DNA of 64,000 nucleotides from Shimia sp051201625 (GTDB lineage: Bacteria > Pseudomonadota > Alphaproteobacteria > Rhodobacterales > Rhodobacteraceae), in assembly GCF_051201625.1 (NCBI RefSeq), contig NZ_CP179203.1:2046001-2110000 (forward strand). The letters are read 5' to 3'. A program made the position numbers and the translations under genes. This document shows, in pieces, positions 8,162 through 17,092 of the stretch. The stretch's first letter is position 1, and every line of letters begins with the position of its first letter. The notes below the pieces were generated by a model, which saw only the letters and a list, made by a program, of their open reading frames with translations, did not search any database and was not told the origin of the DNA.

Positions 8162-10594
8162 ATGAGCAAATTCCTGCGGTATATTTTAGTATCAACCATG
8201 CTGGCGTTGATGACTGCTGGTTCGATATACGCACAGGCGCAGGACACACCAGACTATGAGGCCTGGAGTGTTGTGACCGCAAGGGCCGAGGAGGCAATTG
8301 AAAACAACAGGGCTTCGGAAGCGGCAATGGCTACATTGCGAGAGCAACTGGTCGACTGGCGCGAGATATTTAGTTTTGAAAGCTCACGGCAGCGCGTTCC
8401 GGTTACGACGCTCGAGGCCCAACTGAAAGGTCTGGGCCCGGTTCCATCGGATGGTGAGATTTCGGAAATTGCAGACCAGCGGGCTGAATTAAAAGCCTTG
8501 CTAGCAGCGGCACGAGCGCCTACGAGAAAAGCAGATTTGGCGCGAATTGAATCTGAAGAATTAATACGATCAGTCGACAGTTTGCTGCGCAGTCGGCAAG
8601 CCAACCTGCTTTTGACACCCGGCCCTGTGCCGGTCAATCCGTCCACGTGGAAACAGGTCGCTCCAGATATCGTAAAAACGGTTCGGCTTACTGCGTTGGA
8701 GTTTGTGACGAGTTGGGCCCTCAAGAGGCAGCGCGTCGAGCTATTTGCGTCTTTACCTCAAATTTTATTTTTCCTCCTTCTTGGATTGGTGTTAGTCACC
8801 CGTGGGATCAGTTGGACGAAGCGTGGGTTGGCTCGCGTCCTGCGCGCCGAAATGTCTGCTGGACTTTGGACTCTGGCGTTCTTGCTCTCTTTTGGTCAGG
8901 TAGTACTGCCAATGCTGGGTGTGCTTTCGCTGACTAACGCAGTTTATGCATCAGGTCTGCCAGGATTTAGAGGGGATGTTATTCTTGCTGTTTTTCCATG
9001 GTTGACCTTCGAGCTATTGCTCGCAAGATGGCTGGGAGAAAGAGTATTTTCGCAAAACGAGAGACCTCTATTAACTGTTTTTCTTACAGACAAAGAAAAG
9101 AAAGCAGGGCGATTATCAAGTTTTTTCCTCGGTGCCTCTATCGCAGCTAACTCGCTTTTTGGCGTCATGGCGCGCTACGATAATTGGGAGCCAGAGACAC
9201 AGGCAGTTGTCTTTTTTATTCTGACCGTGATTGCCGCTTTAATGTTGACGCAAATCGCTTTGTTAGTCGGCAAACATTCAGATCAAGTTGATGATCCCGC
9301 GAACGGTGTGAGATCGTCGAGGGGACAGACTATTTTTGTCGCATCCCGGGTTATGTTGTCGGCAGCTGGTGCAGGCAGTTTATTGGCTCTGGTGGGTTTG
9401 ACACAGGGCGCCGCTTATCTGGTATTTGCGACTGCAAAGACGTCGATGATCATTGCGTTCTTGTTGGTAACCCAAGGACTGATCAAGAAGATTTTTGCGG
9501 CACTTGTCGGGAACGATGAAGAGAATGAAGACAGATTACTCGCGCCGGTTTTGGTGGGATTTCTATTGATCGTGTTATCTCTACCAACTCTTGCTCTCAT
9601 TTGGGGGGCACGCGTTTCCGACCTTACGGAATTCTGGGCGCGCCTTGCGGAAGGCCTGCGGATCGGCGAAACCGTAATCTCGCCTAAGGACGTGATCATC
9701 TTTTTTCTCGTATTTCTGATTGGATACGGGTTAACGCGATTGGCGCAAGGCACGATGCGAAATACCATCCTGCCCAAAACCCAAATTGACCCGGGAGGCC
9801 AGACCGCGATTGTTTCGGGGCTGGGATATGTTGGGATATTTCTTGCCGCGCTAGTAGCGATCAACACGGCTGGGATTGATCTTGGAAACATTGCTATTTT
9901 GGCAGGTGCCTTGTCGGTTGGGATTGGTTTTGGCTTACAAACTATTGTGTCAAATTTTGTCAGCGGCATCATTCTTTTAATTGAGCGTCCAGTGTCTGAG
10001 GGAGACTGGATCGAGGTCGGTGGGCAGATGGGATATGTTCGTGATATTTCTGTACGGTCTACAAGGATCGAAACGTTTGATCGAACGGATGTTATCGTTC
10101 CGAACTCCGACCTCATCTCTGGAACAGTTACAAACTATACTCGAGGGAATACGGTCGGCAGAGTAGTCGTGCCGGTCGGAGTGGCCTATGGAACTGATAC
10201 GCGACGAGTTGAAAACATCCTTAGGGAAATTGCCAATGCACACCCAATGGTTTTGGCAGCTCCTGCTCCAAATGTGGTTTTTCAGGGCTTTGGTGCGGAT
10301 TCATTAGATTTTGAAATTCGAGCGATCTTAAGGGACGTGAACTGGGTTCTTTCGGTTAAATCAGAGATAAACCACGAGATAGCACGCCGGTTTAATGAAG
10401 AAAGTATCGAGATCCCATTCGCGCAACGTGATGTTTGGTTGCGTAATCCAGAGACGCTGACGCGTGACGCAGAGCGAGGAGAAGTTGCTGTGGACGCAGC
10501 TGAGCGAGACGGTATCGGCCTAAAGAGTAGTCAGATCAATGCAGATTTACCAAAAAAATCTGAGGACCGTGAAGGTAAGGGAGATGAACGGTGA
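8162..10594 (+). CDS. DUF3772 / MscS-type mechanosensitive ion channel
   Basis: An 810-residue inner-membrane protein. It has a Sec signal (residues 1-26, ending SIYAQAQ), then a periplasmic helical DUF3772-like region, a series of hydrophobic segments (about residues 190-560), and the MscS pore/beta domain (GALSVGIGFGLQTIVSNFVSG, ERPVSEGDWIEVGG, VIVPNSDLISGTVTNYT). It ends in a charged tail. MscS-type channels open on membrane tension to release solutes after osmotic downshock. The ATG at 8162 is chosen because it gives a clean signal peptide; in-frame codons upstream overlap cysK. The stop overlaps the start of the AlaX gene (GTGA). Confidence 0.9.
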   Translation: MSKFLRYILVSTMLALMTAGSIYAQAQDTPDYEAWSVVTARAEEAIENNRASEAAMATLREQLVDWREIFSFESSRQRVPVTTLEAQLKGLGPVPSDGEISEIADQRAELKALLAAARAPTRKADLARIESEELIRSVDSLLRSRQANLLLTPGPVPVNPSTWKQVAPDIVKTVRLTALEFVTSWALKRQRVELFASLPQILFFLLLGLVLVTRGISWTKRGLARVLRAEMSAGLWTLAFLLSFGQVVLPMLGVLSLTNAVYASGLPGFRGDVILAVFPWLTFELLLARWLGERVFSQNERPLLTVFLTDKEKKAGRLSSFFLGASIAANSLFGVMARYDNWEPETQAVVFFILTVIAALMLTQIALLVGKHSDQVDDPANGVRSSRGQTIFVASRVMLSAAGAGSLLALVGLTQGAAYLVFATAKTSMIIAFLLVTQGLIKKIFAALVGNDEENEDRLLAPVLVGFLLIVLSLPTLALIWGARVSDLTEFWARLAEGLRIGETVISPKDVIIFFLVFLIGYGLTRLAQGTMRNTILPKTQIDPGGQTAIVSGLGYVGIFLAALVAINTAGIDLGNIAILAGALSVGIGFGLQTIVSNFVSGIILLIERPVSEGDWIEVGGQMGYVRDISVRSTRIETFDRTDVIVPNSDLISGTVTNYTRGNTVGRVVVPVGVAYGTDTRRVENILREIANAHPMVLAAPAPNVVFQGFGADSLDFEIRAILRDVNWVLSVKSEINHEIARRFNEESIEIPFAQRDVWLRNPETLTRDAERGEVAVDAAERDGIGLKSSQINADLPKKSEDREGKGDER

Positions 10595-11310
10595 CAGAAA
10601 TGCTGTTCCGTCAAGATGCGTATCTTCGAAACGCTGAGGCAAAGGTTATCGCGCATACACCGGAAGGTGGCATTGTGCTCGACCAATCCATCTTTTATCC
10701 GACTAGTGGCGGTCAACCGGGTGATAGTGGGCTGTTACTGTGGGAGGGCAGTTCGCTTCAGGTAGTGACCTGTGTTAAAGTTGAGGCCGACAGTATTGCT
10801 CTAATGCCCGCGCCGTCCTCTGTTTTACCGCCTGAGGGAGCATTAGTAACACAAGAGTTGGATTGGGATAGGCGCTACAAACACATGCGTGTCCACACTG
10901 CACTTCATTTGTTATCCGTCGTCATACCACTGCCAGTTACCGGAGGATCGATCAGTGCTGAGCGAGGCAGGCTTGATTTTAATATGCCAGAAGCACCAGA
11001 AGATAAGCAGATGTTGAATGATTCTCTCAACGCAATGATTGACCAAAATTTTGAAGTCACTGAAAGCTGGATCACAGACGCGGAGCTTGCGGCTAGGCCG
11101 GGTTTGGTGAAAACAATGTCAGTAAAACCTCCAACAGGTGCCGGTCGTGTGCGTCTGGTACGGATAGGCAATGAGGACAATCAAATTGACCTACAGCCTT
11201 GCGGTGGAACGCATGTTGTTCGTACGTCTGAAATTGGGCGAGTTCGCATTGGAAAAGTTGAGAAAAAAGGACGCCAAAACCGGCGGGTTTACCTTCACCT
11301 AGATGACTGA
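10591..11310 (+). CDS. AlaX-type alanyl-tRNA editing protein
   Basis: A 239-residue stand-alone editing domain related to the AlaRS editing domain. It hydrolyses Ser- or Gly-mischarged tRNA-Ala. The zinc-binding elements are visible as HTALHLL (HxxxH) and CGGTHV (CxxxH), and the FYPTSGGQPGDSG N-terminal block is present. The start is the GTG at 10591, which overlaps the channel gene stop, so translation is probably coupled. A tRNA-Ser gene follows 71 bp downstream in the same direction. Confidence 0.88.
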   Translation: MTEMLFRQDAYLRNAEAKVIAHTPEGGIVLDQSIFYPTSGGQPGDSGLLLWEGSSLQVVTCVKVEADSIALMPAPSSVLPPEGALVTQELDWDRRYKHMRVHTALHLLSVVIPLPVTGGSISAERGRLDFNMPEAPEDKQMLNDSLNAMIDQNFEVTESWITDAELAARPGLVKTMSVKPPTGAGRVRLVRIGNEDNQIDLQPCGGTHVVRTSEIGRVRIGKVEKKGRQNRRVYLHLDD

Positions 11311-11381
11311 GTAGCTGAATTGTTTGAGTGTGCGTTTGAGGCTTGCACGCAACACATATTTGAAGTTAAAAAGCGCAACGT

Positions 11382-11471
11382 GGAGAGGTGGCCGAGTGGT
11401 CGAAGGCGCACGCCTGGAAAGTGTGTAGGCGGGAGACCGTCTCCAGGGTTCGAATCCCTGTCTCTCCGCCA
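11382..11471 (+). tRNA. tRNA-Ser (anticodon GGA)
   Basis: A 90-nt cloverleaf with encoded CCA. The acceptor strand GGAGAGG (11382-11388) pairs with TCTCTCC (11461-11467), the discriminator G is followed by CCA, and the T-loop is GTTCGAATC. The anticodon stem is CACGC/GTGTG around loop CTGGAAA, giving anticodon GGA at 11416-11418. A long variable arm (GGGAGACCGTCTCC) is typical of serine tRNAs. The downstream neighbour is an IS6 element, and I found no repeat of the tRNA 3' end elsewhere in the window that would mark an integrated island. Confidence 0.97.
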
Positions 11472-11522
11472 CTAAACCTCATTCATAATATTGAAATATA
11501 AGGATATTTTGATGAAGTGAAT

Positions 11523-12410
11523 GGGTTTGTCCCATACATTGTCCCATACTTATGCAGCGTTTGGTGGTTTCTGCCGGAAAGCTGCGCCCGAAATTAGCAA
11601 ACAAGCCCTCACATGGCATCGTCAAGTTATCGGCGATTTTCACAACGATAGGCCGGGCTCCGGATATCAAACAGCCTTCAGCTCACGCGTGATGCCGTCC
11701 CAGATCCAATGGGCGTCGGCTCGAGTTTGTCTGTAAGAAGCGGCTGAAAGGGTATGGCGGCGCGGGCGGAAGACGGTTTGGACCTGGTCATGGACGGATA
11801 AGAACCGCTGCGCTTGGCAGGGCGATTTAAACCGCCCCATGATCTTTTCTCGCCGCCGGGTCGGCCTGTGTGACCCTTCGGATCGATTGTTGAGACCCTT
11901 ATGGCTGCGATGCTCGATTCCCGGAGCAAGCTTCTTCAAGGCAGCGCCATAGCTTTGGAGTTTATCGGTGACGATCACCCGTGGCTCGCCAAATGCCTTG
12001 AATAGCTTGCGGAAAAATCGACTTGCAGCCCGATTATTGCGCCGAGACTGGACGAGAATGTCCAGTACATCGCCTTTGCTGTCGACGGCGCGCCACAGCC
12101 AATATTTCTTGCCGTTTATCGGAAGGACGACTTCGTCCAGGTGCCATTTGTCCGCCACTTTGGGTCGATCTCGGCGGATCACCTTGGCATATTGTGACCC
12201 AAATTTAGCAACCCACGCGCGGATGGTTTCGTAGCTGACCACAATTCCGCGCGCGGCCAACAAGTCCTCGACATCGCGCAAACTAATGGGAAATCGGTGA
12301 TAGGCCCAGACGGCGTATGCGATAATCTCAGGTGGAAAACGATGGCCTAAGAAGGCGCCAGATTGTTTGGGCTTGGTCATACGAATCCATACCCCGATGG
12401 GACATACCCC
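11523..12410 (-). mobile_element. IS6-family insertion sequence, apparently intact
   Basis: The element is bounded by imperfect inverted repeats GGGTTTGTCCCAT (from 11523 rightward) and GGGGTATGTCCCAT (from 12410 leftward on the other strand) around one transposase gene. No matching 8-bp target duplication is visible. Its right end abuts a fragment of a different IS6 subfamily, which suggests insertion into or beside an older element. The 144 bp between the transposase stop and the left repeat are unusually long for IS6, so the left boundary is less certain than the right. Confidence 0.6.
11667..12380 (-). CDS. IS6-family transposase
   Basis: A 237-residue DDE transposase. The three catalytic residues are visible in context: D in HLDEVVLPINGKKYWLWRAVD, D in VIVTDKLQSYGAALKK, and E in NNRSEGSHRPTRRRE. 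The N-terminal HTH region is HRFPPEIIAYAVWAYHRFPISLRDVEDLLAARG. The ATG at 12380 is chosen because the family begins just before FPPEI; the open frame extends 45 codons further upstream outside the element. No stop or frameshift is seen, so this copy may be functional, unlike the other IS6 copies in the window, which belong to a different subfamily. Confidence 0.9.
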   Translation of the reverse strand: MTKPKQSGAFLGHRFPPEIIAYAVWAYHRFPISLRDVEDLLAARGIVVSYETIRAWVAKFGSQYAKVIRRDRPKVADKWHLDEVVLPINGKKYWLWRAVDSKGDVLDILVQSRRNNRAASRFFRKLFKAFGEPRVIVTDKLQSYGAALKKLAPGIEHRSHKGLNNRSEGSHRPTRRREKIMGRFKSPCQAQRFLSVHDQVQTVFRPRRHTLSAASYRQTRADAHWIWDGITRELKAV

Positions 12411-12427
12411 ACAACTTGACGATCCCC

Positions 12428-12675
12428 CCACACTTACCTTTTCGACGAAGGGAACGAGCCATGCACCGCTTTCGTAGGATGCGAAGTTTGCAGAAATTCG
12501 TGTCCGTTCACGCATCCGTCTACAACCACTTCAATCAGGATCGCAGCCTCTCAAAACGAGAACATTTCAAGTTGAATCGAAACGCTGCTCTTGCCGAGTG
12601 GCGCGGTCTCTGCGCAGCATAAAGGGCAGTGTTGTTGGCCTAATAGAGACGAGTTCGAATTGGTCTGACACCACC
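12428..12675 (+). pseudogene. IS6 transposase C-terminal fragment (fossil A)
   Basis: The plus-strand frame reads HLPFRRRERAMHRFRRMRSL, then a segment ending NRNAALAEWRGLCAA and a stop at 12620-12622. This matches the last ~60 residues of the transposases at 20282 and 21109. It is followed by the same terminal sequence (GTTCGAATTGGTCTGACA) found at the right end of those elements. The N-terminal two-thirds is missing. It sits against the intact IS6 element of the other subfamily, which may have removed it. Confidence 0.85.
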
Positions 12676-12750
12676 CAATTTTCGCTTTAGGGCCCGATCC
12701 ATTCACGGAACTCGAACGAACGCAAACGATTGGTCACACAAGTGTTCACG

Positions 12751-13710
12751 TCAGCCAGCCGATTGATACTGTATTATCGCCACGGTTCTATCATCAAAGA
12801 AAGCTGTCGTTGATGATCCTTTTACTGCGGGAAATATCTTGATTTTGTGTGGGTCATTTTGTTCAAGGCTTGCGTGCACATTTTCCCAGGCAGCGATTGA
12901 AACTGTCGGCGGAGGGCTAAGGTAGCCGTCCGAGAAAATCTCAACAGACACAAGTCCTCCGTATGGAATAACTTCATCAACAGCGTATTTCATGGCAGGG
13001 CTGGTGCCGTTCAAAACTCCATAGCCCAATTGCGCATCGGCGACATTGGCAAGTTGATGCTGTGATTGCAGCCCGTGACGAATGAGATGGATTGCTTCCT
13101 CATCTGCCTGTGGCAATGCAAGTTGGTCCAAGGCCCGTTGCAGCACTTTGTCCGCTTCTACATGGGACAAAATCCCTGAACTAACCGCCCAATCGAGCCC
13201 CTTACCGATGCCCTCGCGCGATAACATCTCGCAGTCCAACGGCGGGAGACCGCGGCTAAGAAATAGCTCAAAAAGTGTAACGCGCCCGGGAATGGACGCG
13301 CGGTCAGGGGCAAGATCAGTAATTTTTGCGTCACCGCCATTGATCCTGAATCCAGTGTCGCCAATTCCAAGCATGCGAATGCCATCCGGCGTATTAAAAG
13401 CAATCATCGCCGTGGTTGATGCCGGGCCATCGCCCGTGTTCATTGGGACTTTAGCCCCGACATCGCAACTAAGGATTTCCAGAATATCGCGGGCGGGCCA
13501 ATTTGCAGCCTCAACTGGTAAGGCCGATGCAGAATGCGCAGCCGCCATCGCTGCCAATCGACCAATTGGCACGCCATGGACCCTTCGCCCAAGGCTGTCA
13601 CTCGCCCCATCAAAAATTCCGGTCATATGACCGGGGATATGTAGCAAAACATCGTCGGCTGGGACAGACAAGTCGCGCGCTTTGGGATGCGAGAAAGCCT
13701 CGAATTTCAT
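12751..13710 (-). CDS. PP2C-like serine/threonine phosphatase-fold protein, last gene of the sugar operon
   Basis: A 319-residue protein I cannot name. Its motif order resembles PP2C/SpoIIE phosphatases: FDGASD (metal-binding Asp-Gly near residue 34), STTAMIAFN then GIGDTGFRING (central strands with Gly-Asp), EIFSDGY, and a C-terminal DDRTVAIIQY. These are the places where PP2C enzymes hold their Mn/Mg-binding aspartates. No signal peptide or membrane segment is seen. The start ATG overlaps the stop of the Gfo/Idh gene (ATGA), so it belongs to the carbohydrate ABC operon. A role in sensing or reversing phosphorylation of a sugar or protein is inference. The phosphatase-fold call rests on motif pattern only. 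Confidence 0.55.
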   Translation of the reverse strand: MKFEAFSHPKARDLSVPADDVLLHIPGHMTGIFDGASDSLGRRVHGVPIGRLAAMAAAHSASALPVEAANWPARDILEILSCDVGAKVPMNTGDGPASTTAMIAFNTPDGIRMLGIGDTGFRINGGDAKITDLAPDRASIPGRVTLFELFLSRGLPPLDCEMLSREGIGKGLDWAVSSGILSHVEADKVLQRALDQLALPQADEEAIHLIRHGLQSQHQLANVADAQLGYGVLNGTSPAMKYAVDEVIPYGGLVSVEIFSDGYLSPPPTVSIAAWENVHASLEQNDPHKIKIFPAVKGSSTTAFFDDRTVAIIQYQSAG

Positions 13711-14861
13711 AATGACTTTTGCAAATTGTAACCGTCGAACTGCGCCCAGGTTTGCGTGAGGTCAATAACCTCACCCGATTTGCGAGCCTGGTCCAATGCC
13801 AAGGCAGAAACGCCAGCTTCTAATGCGTCGACAATTGAAACCGGTAGCTTGTCTTGTCGTCCGTCTAAAAAATCCGCTAGTTCAATCGCCATTTGTTTGT
13901 CTGATCCGTAGTGATCAATCGTCGCATTCGCGATTTGCGTATAGTCCTTGTAAAGTATACGTGCCTTGGAAGCAGCATCAGTAACACGCAAATAGCCGCG
14001 TTCCAGATCGCCCTCTGCCATGCCTCTGGTGCCAACGATGCAGAAATGGCGACTTTGATCGGGGACATTTAGATTGGTGTGAAAGCTCATGGTAATGTCG
14101 TTTTCAAATTGCAGGATCGCATTTTGGTGGTCGATAATGTCGGCGTCCGACCTAAATGGATCATCGGTGGTTTCCCAAAGCGATTGCGTAGTATGATAAA
14201 GATTGTTGTGTTCATTGCTGATGGGCGCGTTTTCAGGTGTGAAAATCTTACGCCCGCCAAAGCTTGCCACACGCTTCACGCGCGACCCTGTTACCATGTG
14301 ATAGAGGTCTATGTCGTGGCAGCATTTTTCTAACATGAAGCCGCCGGAGTAACGGGCATATCGGCGCCAGTCACGCATGAAAAATCCGCCGTGCTGTGGC
14401 TCGATATGTTCATTTGCCTCAAGCGACACGATGCGACCCAAATGGCCGGCGGCAAGCGCTTCGTTCAGGTCTTTGATCTGTGGGGCGTAACGCAAGACCA
14501 AACCCACCATGACCCGATCCGTTCCGTATTCGCGCAAAAGTTCTGCTAGCTGCCACGTTTCAACAAGTGAGATGACAACCGGCTTTTCGGAAAAGACCCG
14601 CACGCCAGCGCGCAGTCCAGATGTGATATGACCCAGATGAAGATGGTTGGGACTGCCCACGAACAGAATGTCTGGCTTGGATTGCAATAGCATGTTGTCG
14701 ACGTCGTCAAAGGCAGGGATCGGCGCGGGTTCTTCCAACTGTGAGATGATCTTGGGCGCGGGATCAACGTAGCCAACGATCTGCATGTCGGGCATCGCCG
14801 CACGCAGATAACTCAGCACTTTAACACTGCGTTTTCCGACGCCTGCAACAGCTATGCGCAT
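13707..14861 (-). CDS. Gfo/Idh/MocA family NAD(P)-dependent oxidoreductase
   Basis: A 384-residue sugar/inositol dehydrogenase-type protein. The N-terminal Rossmann fold is IAVAGVGKRSVKVLSYL, the family block is GSPNHLHLGHI followed by FSEKPVV, where the lysine is the catalytic residue of the EKP motif, and a C-terminal catalytic half follows with MLEKCCHDIDLYH. It probably oxidises the imported sugar or sugar derivative in the cytoplasm. The ATG at 14861 is chosen because GGAG lies 8 nt upstream; the frame also has a TTG overlapping the ATPase stop. It sits between the ATPase and PP2C-like genes with overlapping ends. Confidence 0.85.
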   Translation of the reverse strand: MRIAVAGVGKRSVKVLSYLRAAMPDMQIVGYVDPAPKIISQLEEPAPIPAFDDVDNMLLQSKPDILFVGSPNHLHLGHITSGLRAGVRVFSEKPVVISLVETWQLAELLREYGTDRVMVGLVLRYAPQIKDLNEALAAGHLGRIVSLEANEHIEPQHGGFFMRDWRRYARYSGGFMLEKCCHDIDLYHMVTGSRVKRVASFGGRKIFTPENAPISNEHNNLYHTTQSLWETTDDPFRSDADIIDHQNAILQFENDITMSFHTNLNVPDQSRHFCIVGTRGMAEGDLERGYLRVTDAASKARILYKDYTQIANATIDHYGSDKQMAIELADFLDGRQDKLPVSIVDALEAGVSALALDQARKSGEVIDLTQTWAQFDGYNLQKSL

Positions 14862-14863
14862 GG

Positions 14864-15964
14864 TCAAAGCTCCGGTGCGGCGAGACGGGATAGGGCGCGG
14901 CCACTTTTCTCAAAGACGTGCACAGCGTCGGGGTCTACCGTCAAAGTCACCTGATCGCCTGCCTGCAGTTTCACAAGCCCGTCGAGGGACGCACAAATCG
15001 GCGTGTTATCTGCAAGATTGCCATAGGCGATCGTAGTGGCCCCCAATCGTTCCAGAACGCGCACGCGTACTGCATAGCCCGTACCATTATCGGCCAATGT
15101 AAAGTCATCGGGGCGGATGCCTATTTCAACCGTATCACCTGTATTTAGCCCTCGGGCGTCGACACGTGCATTCTGGGTCGTTTCAACGGCAGTTTGCATT
15201 GCTATTTGACCAGCACCAACATCGGTCAATGTCGCAGGGATAAAGTTCATGCCCGGCTGTCCGATGAACCCCGCAACAAAGCGCGATTGCGGTTTATGGT
15301 AAAGCTCCATTGGGGTGCCAAATTGTTCCAGCACGCCGTCGTTTAGCACCACGATCCGGTCGGCCATTGTCATCGCCTCAACTTGGTCATGGGTGACGTA
15401 GATCATCGTGGTTTGAAGTTTTTGGTGAAGTTCTGACAATTCCACCCGCATCGCCCCGCGCAAGGAAGCGTCTAGGTTTGAAAGCGGTTCGTCGAACAAG
15501 AACATTTTTGGGTCGCGGACAATCGCGCGTCCGATCGCCACGCGCTGTCGTTGACCACCCGACAGCTCGCTTGGTTTGTGATGCAAGCGGTTGGTCAGGT
15601 CCAAAGTTGCCGCGACTGCCTTGACGCGTTTTTTAACGTCTTGCTTATCGTTTTTTTTCAAACGCAGCGGGAAGGCGATGTTATCAAACACCGACAAATG
15701 CGGGTAAAGCGCGTAGGATTGGAATACCATGGCCACGCCACGTTCGATTGGCTCCTTGTTGCTGACTTCTTGATCATCAATTCGCAATTCACCTGAAGTT
15801 TGGTCCTCAAGTCCCGCTATGATCCGCAAAAGTGTCGATTTCCCACAGCCAGAGGGCCCCACGAAAACGACGAATTCGCCGTCGTCAACCGCAAACGAGA
15901 TGTCTTTGATGACTTCTGTTTTTCCAAAAGTTTTGACGATCGAATGAAGCGAAAGAGTTGCCAT
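14864..15964 (-). CDS. Carbohydrate ABC transporter ATP-binding protein (UgpC/MalK type)
   Basis: A 366-residue nucleotide-binding subunit of a CUT1 sugar importer. It shows Walker A GPSGCGKST, the signature LSGGQRQRVAIGRAI, Walker B MFLFDEPLSNLD, and the switch histidine in MIYVTHDQVEAM. The C-terminal ~110 residues form the TOBE/regulatory domain typical of MalK/UgpC. It follows the ROK gene by 3 bp and is followed by the dehydrogenase. It would energise the two permeases encoded upstream in the same operon. Confidence 0.92.
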   Translation of the reverse strand: MATLSLHSIVKTFGKTEVIKDISFAVDDGEFVVFVGPSGCGKSTLLRIIAGLEDQTSGELRIDDQEVSNKEPIERGVAMVFQSYALYPHLSVFDNIAFPLRLKKNDKQDVKKRVKAVAATLDLTNRLHHKPSELSGGQRQRVAIGRAIVRDPKMFLFDEPLSNLDASLRGAMRVELSELHQKLQTTMIYVTHDQVEAMTMADRIVVLNDGVLEQFGTPMELYHKPQSRFVAGFIGQPGMNFIPATLTDVGAGQIAMQTAVETTQNARVDARGLNTGDTVEIGIRPDDFTLADNGTGYAVRVRVLERLGATTIAYGNLADNTPICASLDGLVKLQAGDQVTLTVDPDAVHVFEKSGRALSRLAAPEL

Positions 15965-15967
15965 GTC

Positions 15968-17092
15968 TTATCCTTTGGAAGCGGGTGTGTCGGCAGCTGC
16001 GAGAAAGGCATCAAGCGCCATACGGCAAGCCAGTTGTGCATGATTTGGTACATGGTGGGCATAGATCAACGGGACAGCGTTTGTTGCAGCAAGCGCTCCA
16101 TCGAACCTGGTCGCGCCAATGGGGTCAACTTTCAACCGATCGGTAATAGCAGACAGCAGATCGAGGGGCATCCGCGAACAGACGTAGATTGCTTCGAAAT
16201 CCAATAGAGCCAGCGCGGTCGCTATTGCATCACTAATGGCACCCGCTGATTGATCAAGGAAAGCCAATAGCGTTGGGGTCTCTCCCTGCGGCAGCCCAGC
16301 CCAGTTAGACCAGCTGTCCAGCCCAGCGGCCGTTAGGAAGGCAGGTTCGACGGGGCGTTCGGGGCCCGCCGGGAACAGCGCACCAATTTCGCCCGCATTG
16401 CCGTTGGCGCCCGAAACCAGCATGCCCTTGCTCACGACGCCCCCGCCAATGCCGGAGCCGATGTGCAAGCAAATAAAGTCCTGATGCGGCGAACATCGGA
16501 TCAAACTGCTGGCCAGGGTTCGACCATCGTTCATTAATTGAACCAATACGCCTAAGCGTTGGCGCAGGTGTGTCATCAAGTCGATCTGCGCCCAACCAGC
16601 AGGGTCCGCTTTGGCCGCGAATCGGGTGCTGCCGGACATAAGGTAGCCCTGCACGGAAACGCCCGCGCCGATGATCTTCGTCTTGGCGGGCAATTCGGCA
16701 AGTGCGGTGTCTAACAACCGATCAAGATCGCTCAATTGCACGGTGGCACAATCATAGTTTGTCGCTTGATTTGAAGAAGAAAGTACTTGCCCTGCAAGAT
16801 CGCACACTTCGACCCGGACACGATCAACCGCGAGGCTGATCCCGATCGTTGCTAACGACGCAGAGACGAAACCAAGCTCTCGTGCCGGTTTGCCGCGATT
16901 TCCGCTTGCGGCATGAATTTCGGTCAAAACGCCGCTGTCAATAAGTGGCAAGACCGCGCGCATCGTCGTTTGCACAGAAATTCCTAGTCGGTCGGAAACC
17001 TCGGCCCGCCTGATATGTGGCTGCGCAAGTACGGCACCGAGAATGGCCCTTTGATGGTCGGTCATGCCAAATGAGATAGGATCATGGATCAT
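15968..17092 (-). CDS. ROK family transcriptional regulator
   Basis: A 374-residue protein with an N-terminal winged HTH (MTDHQRAILGAVLAQPHIRRAEVSDRL and onward, about residues 10-60) and a ROK kinase-like domain (GAGVSVQGYL, LHIGSGIGGGVVSKG, NGNAGEIGALF). The zinc-binding CxCGxxGCxE cluster of sugar-responsive ROK proteins is not visible after NAGEIG. The ATG at 17092 overlaps the stop of the permease gene (ATGA), which fixes the start. It lies inside the transporter operon, and a palindrome much like Mlc/NagC operators sits at the operon promoter. It is therefore probably a self-controlling repressor that responds to the transported sugar or its phosphate. Confidence 0.85.
   Translation of the reverse strand: MIHDPISFGMTDHQRAILGAVLAQPHIRRAEVSDRLGISVQTTMRAVLPLIDSGVLTEIHAASGNRGKPARELGFVSASLATIGISLAVDRVRVEVCDLAGQVLSSSNQATNYDCATVQLSDLDRLLDTALAELPAKTKIIGAGVSVQGYLMSGSTRFAAKADPAGWAQIDLMTHLRQRLGVLVQLMNDGRTLASSLIRCSPHQDFICLHIGSGIGGGVVSKGMLVSGANGNAGEIGALFPAGPERPVEPAFLTAAGLDSWSNWAGLPQGETPTLLAFLDQSAGAISDAIATALALLDFEAIYVCSRMPLDLLSAITDRLKVDPIGATRFDGALAATNAVPLIYAHHVPNHAQLACRMALDAFLAAADTPASKG

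Noticed and set aside
9415..10116. 233-codon frame on the minus strand inside the MscS channel gene
   Set aside because: It is antisense to a well-supported membrane protein, has no RBS, and reads as a low-complexity shadow.
11472..11522. Integration site of a genomic island at the tRNA-Ser 3' end
   Set aside because: No integrase gene and no repeat of the tRNA 3' end elsewhere in the window; the mobile DNA found is IS6-type, which does not use tRNA sites.
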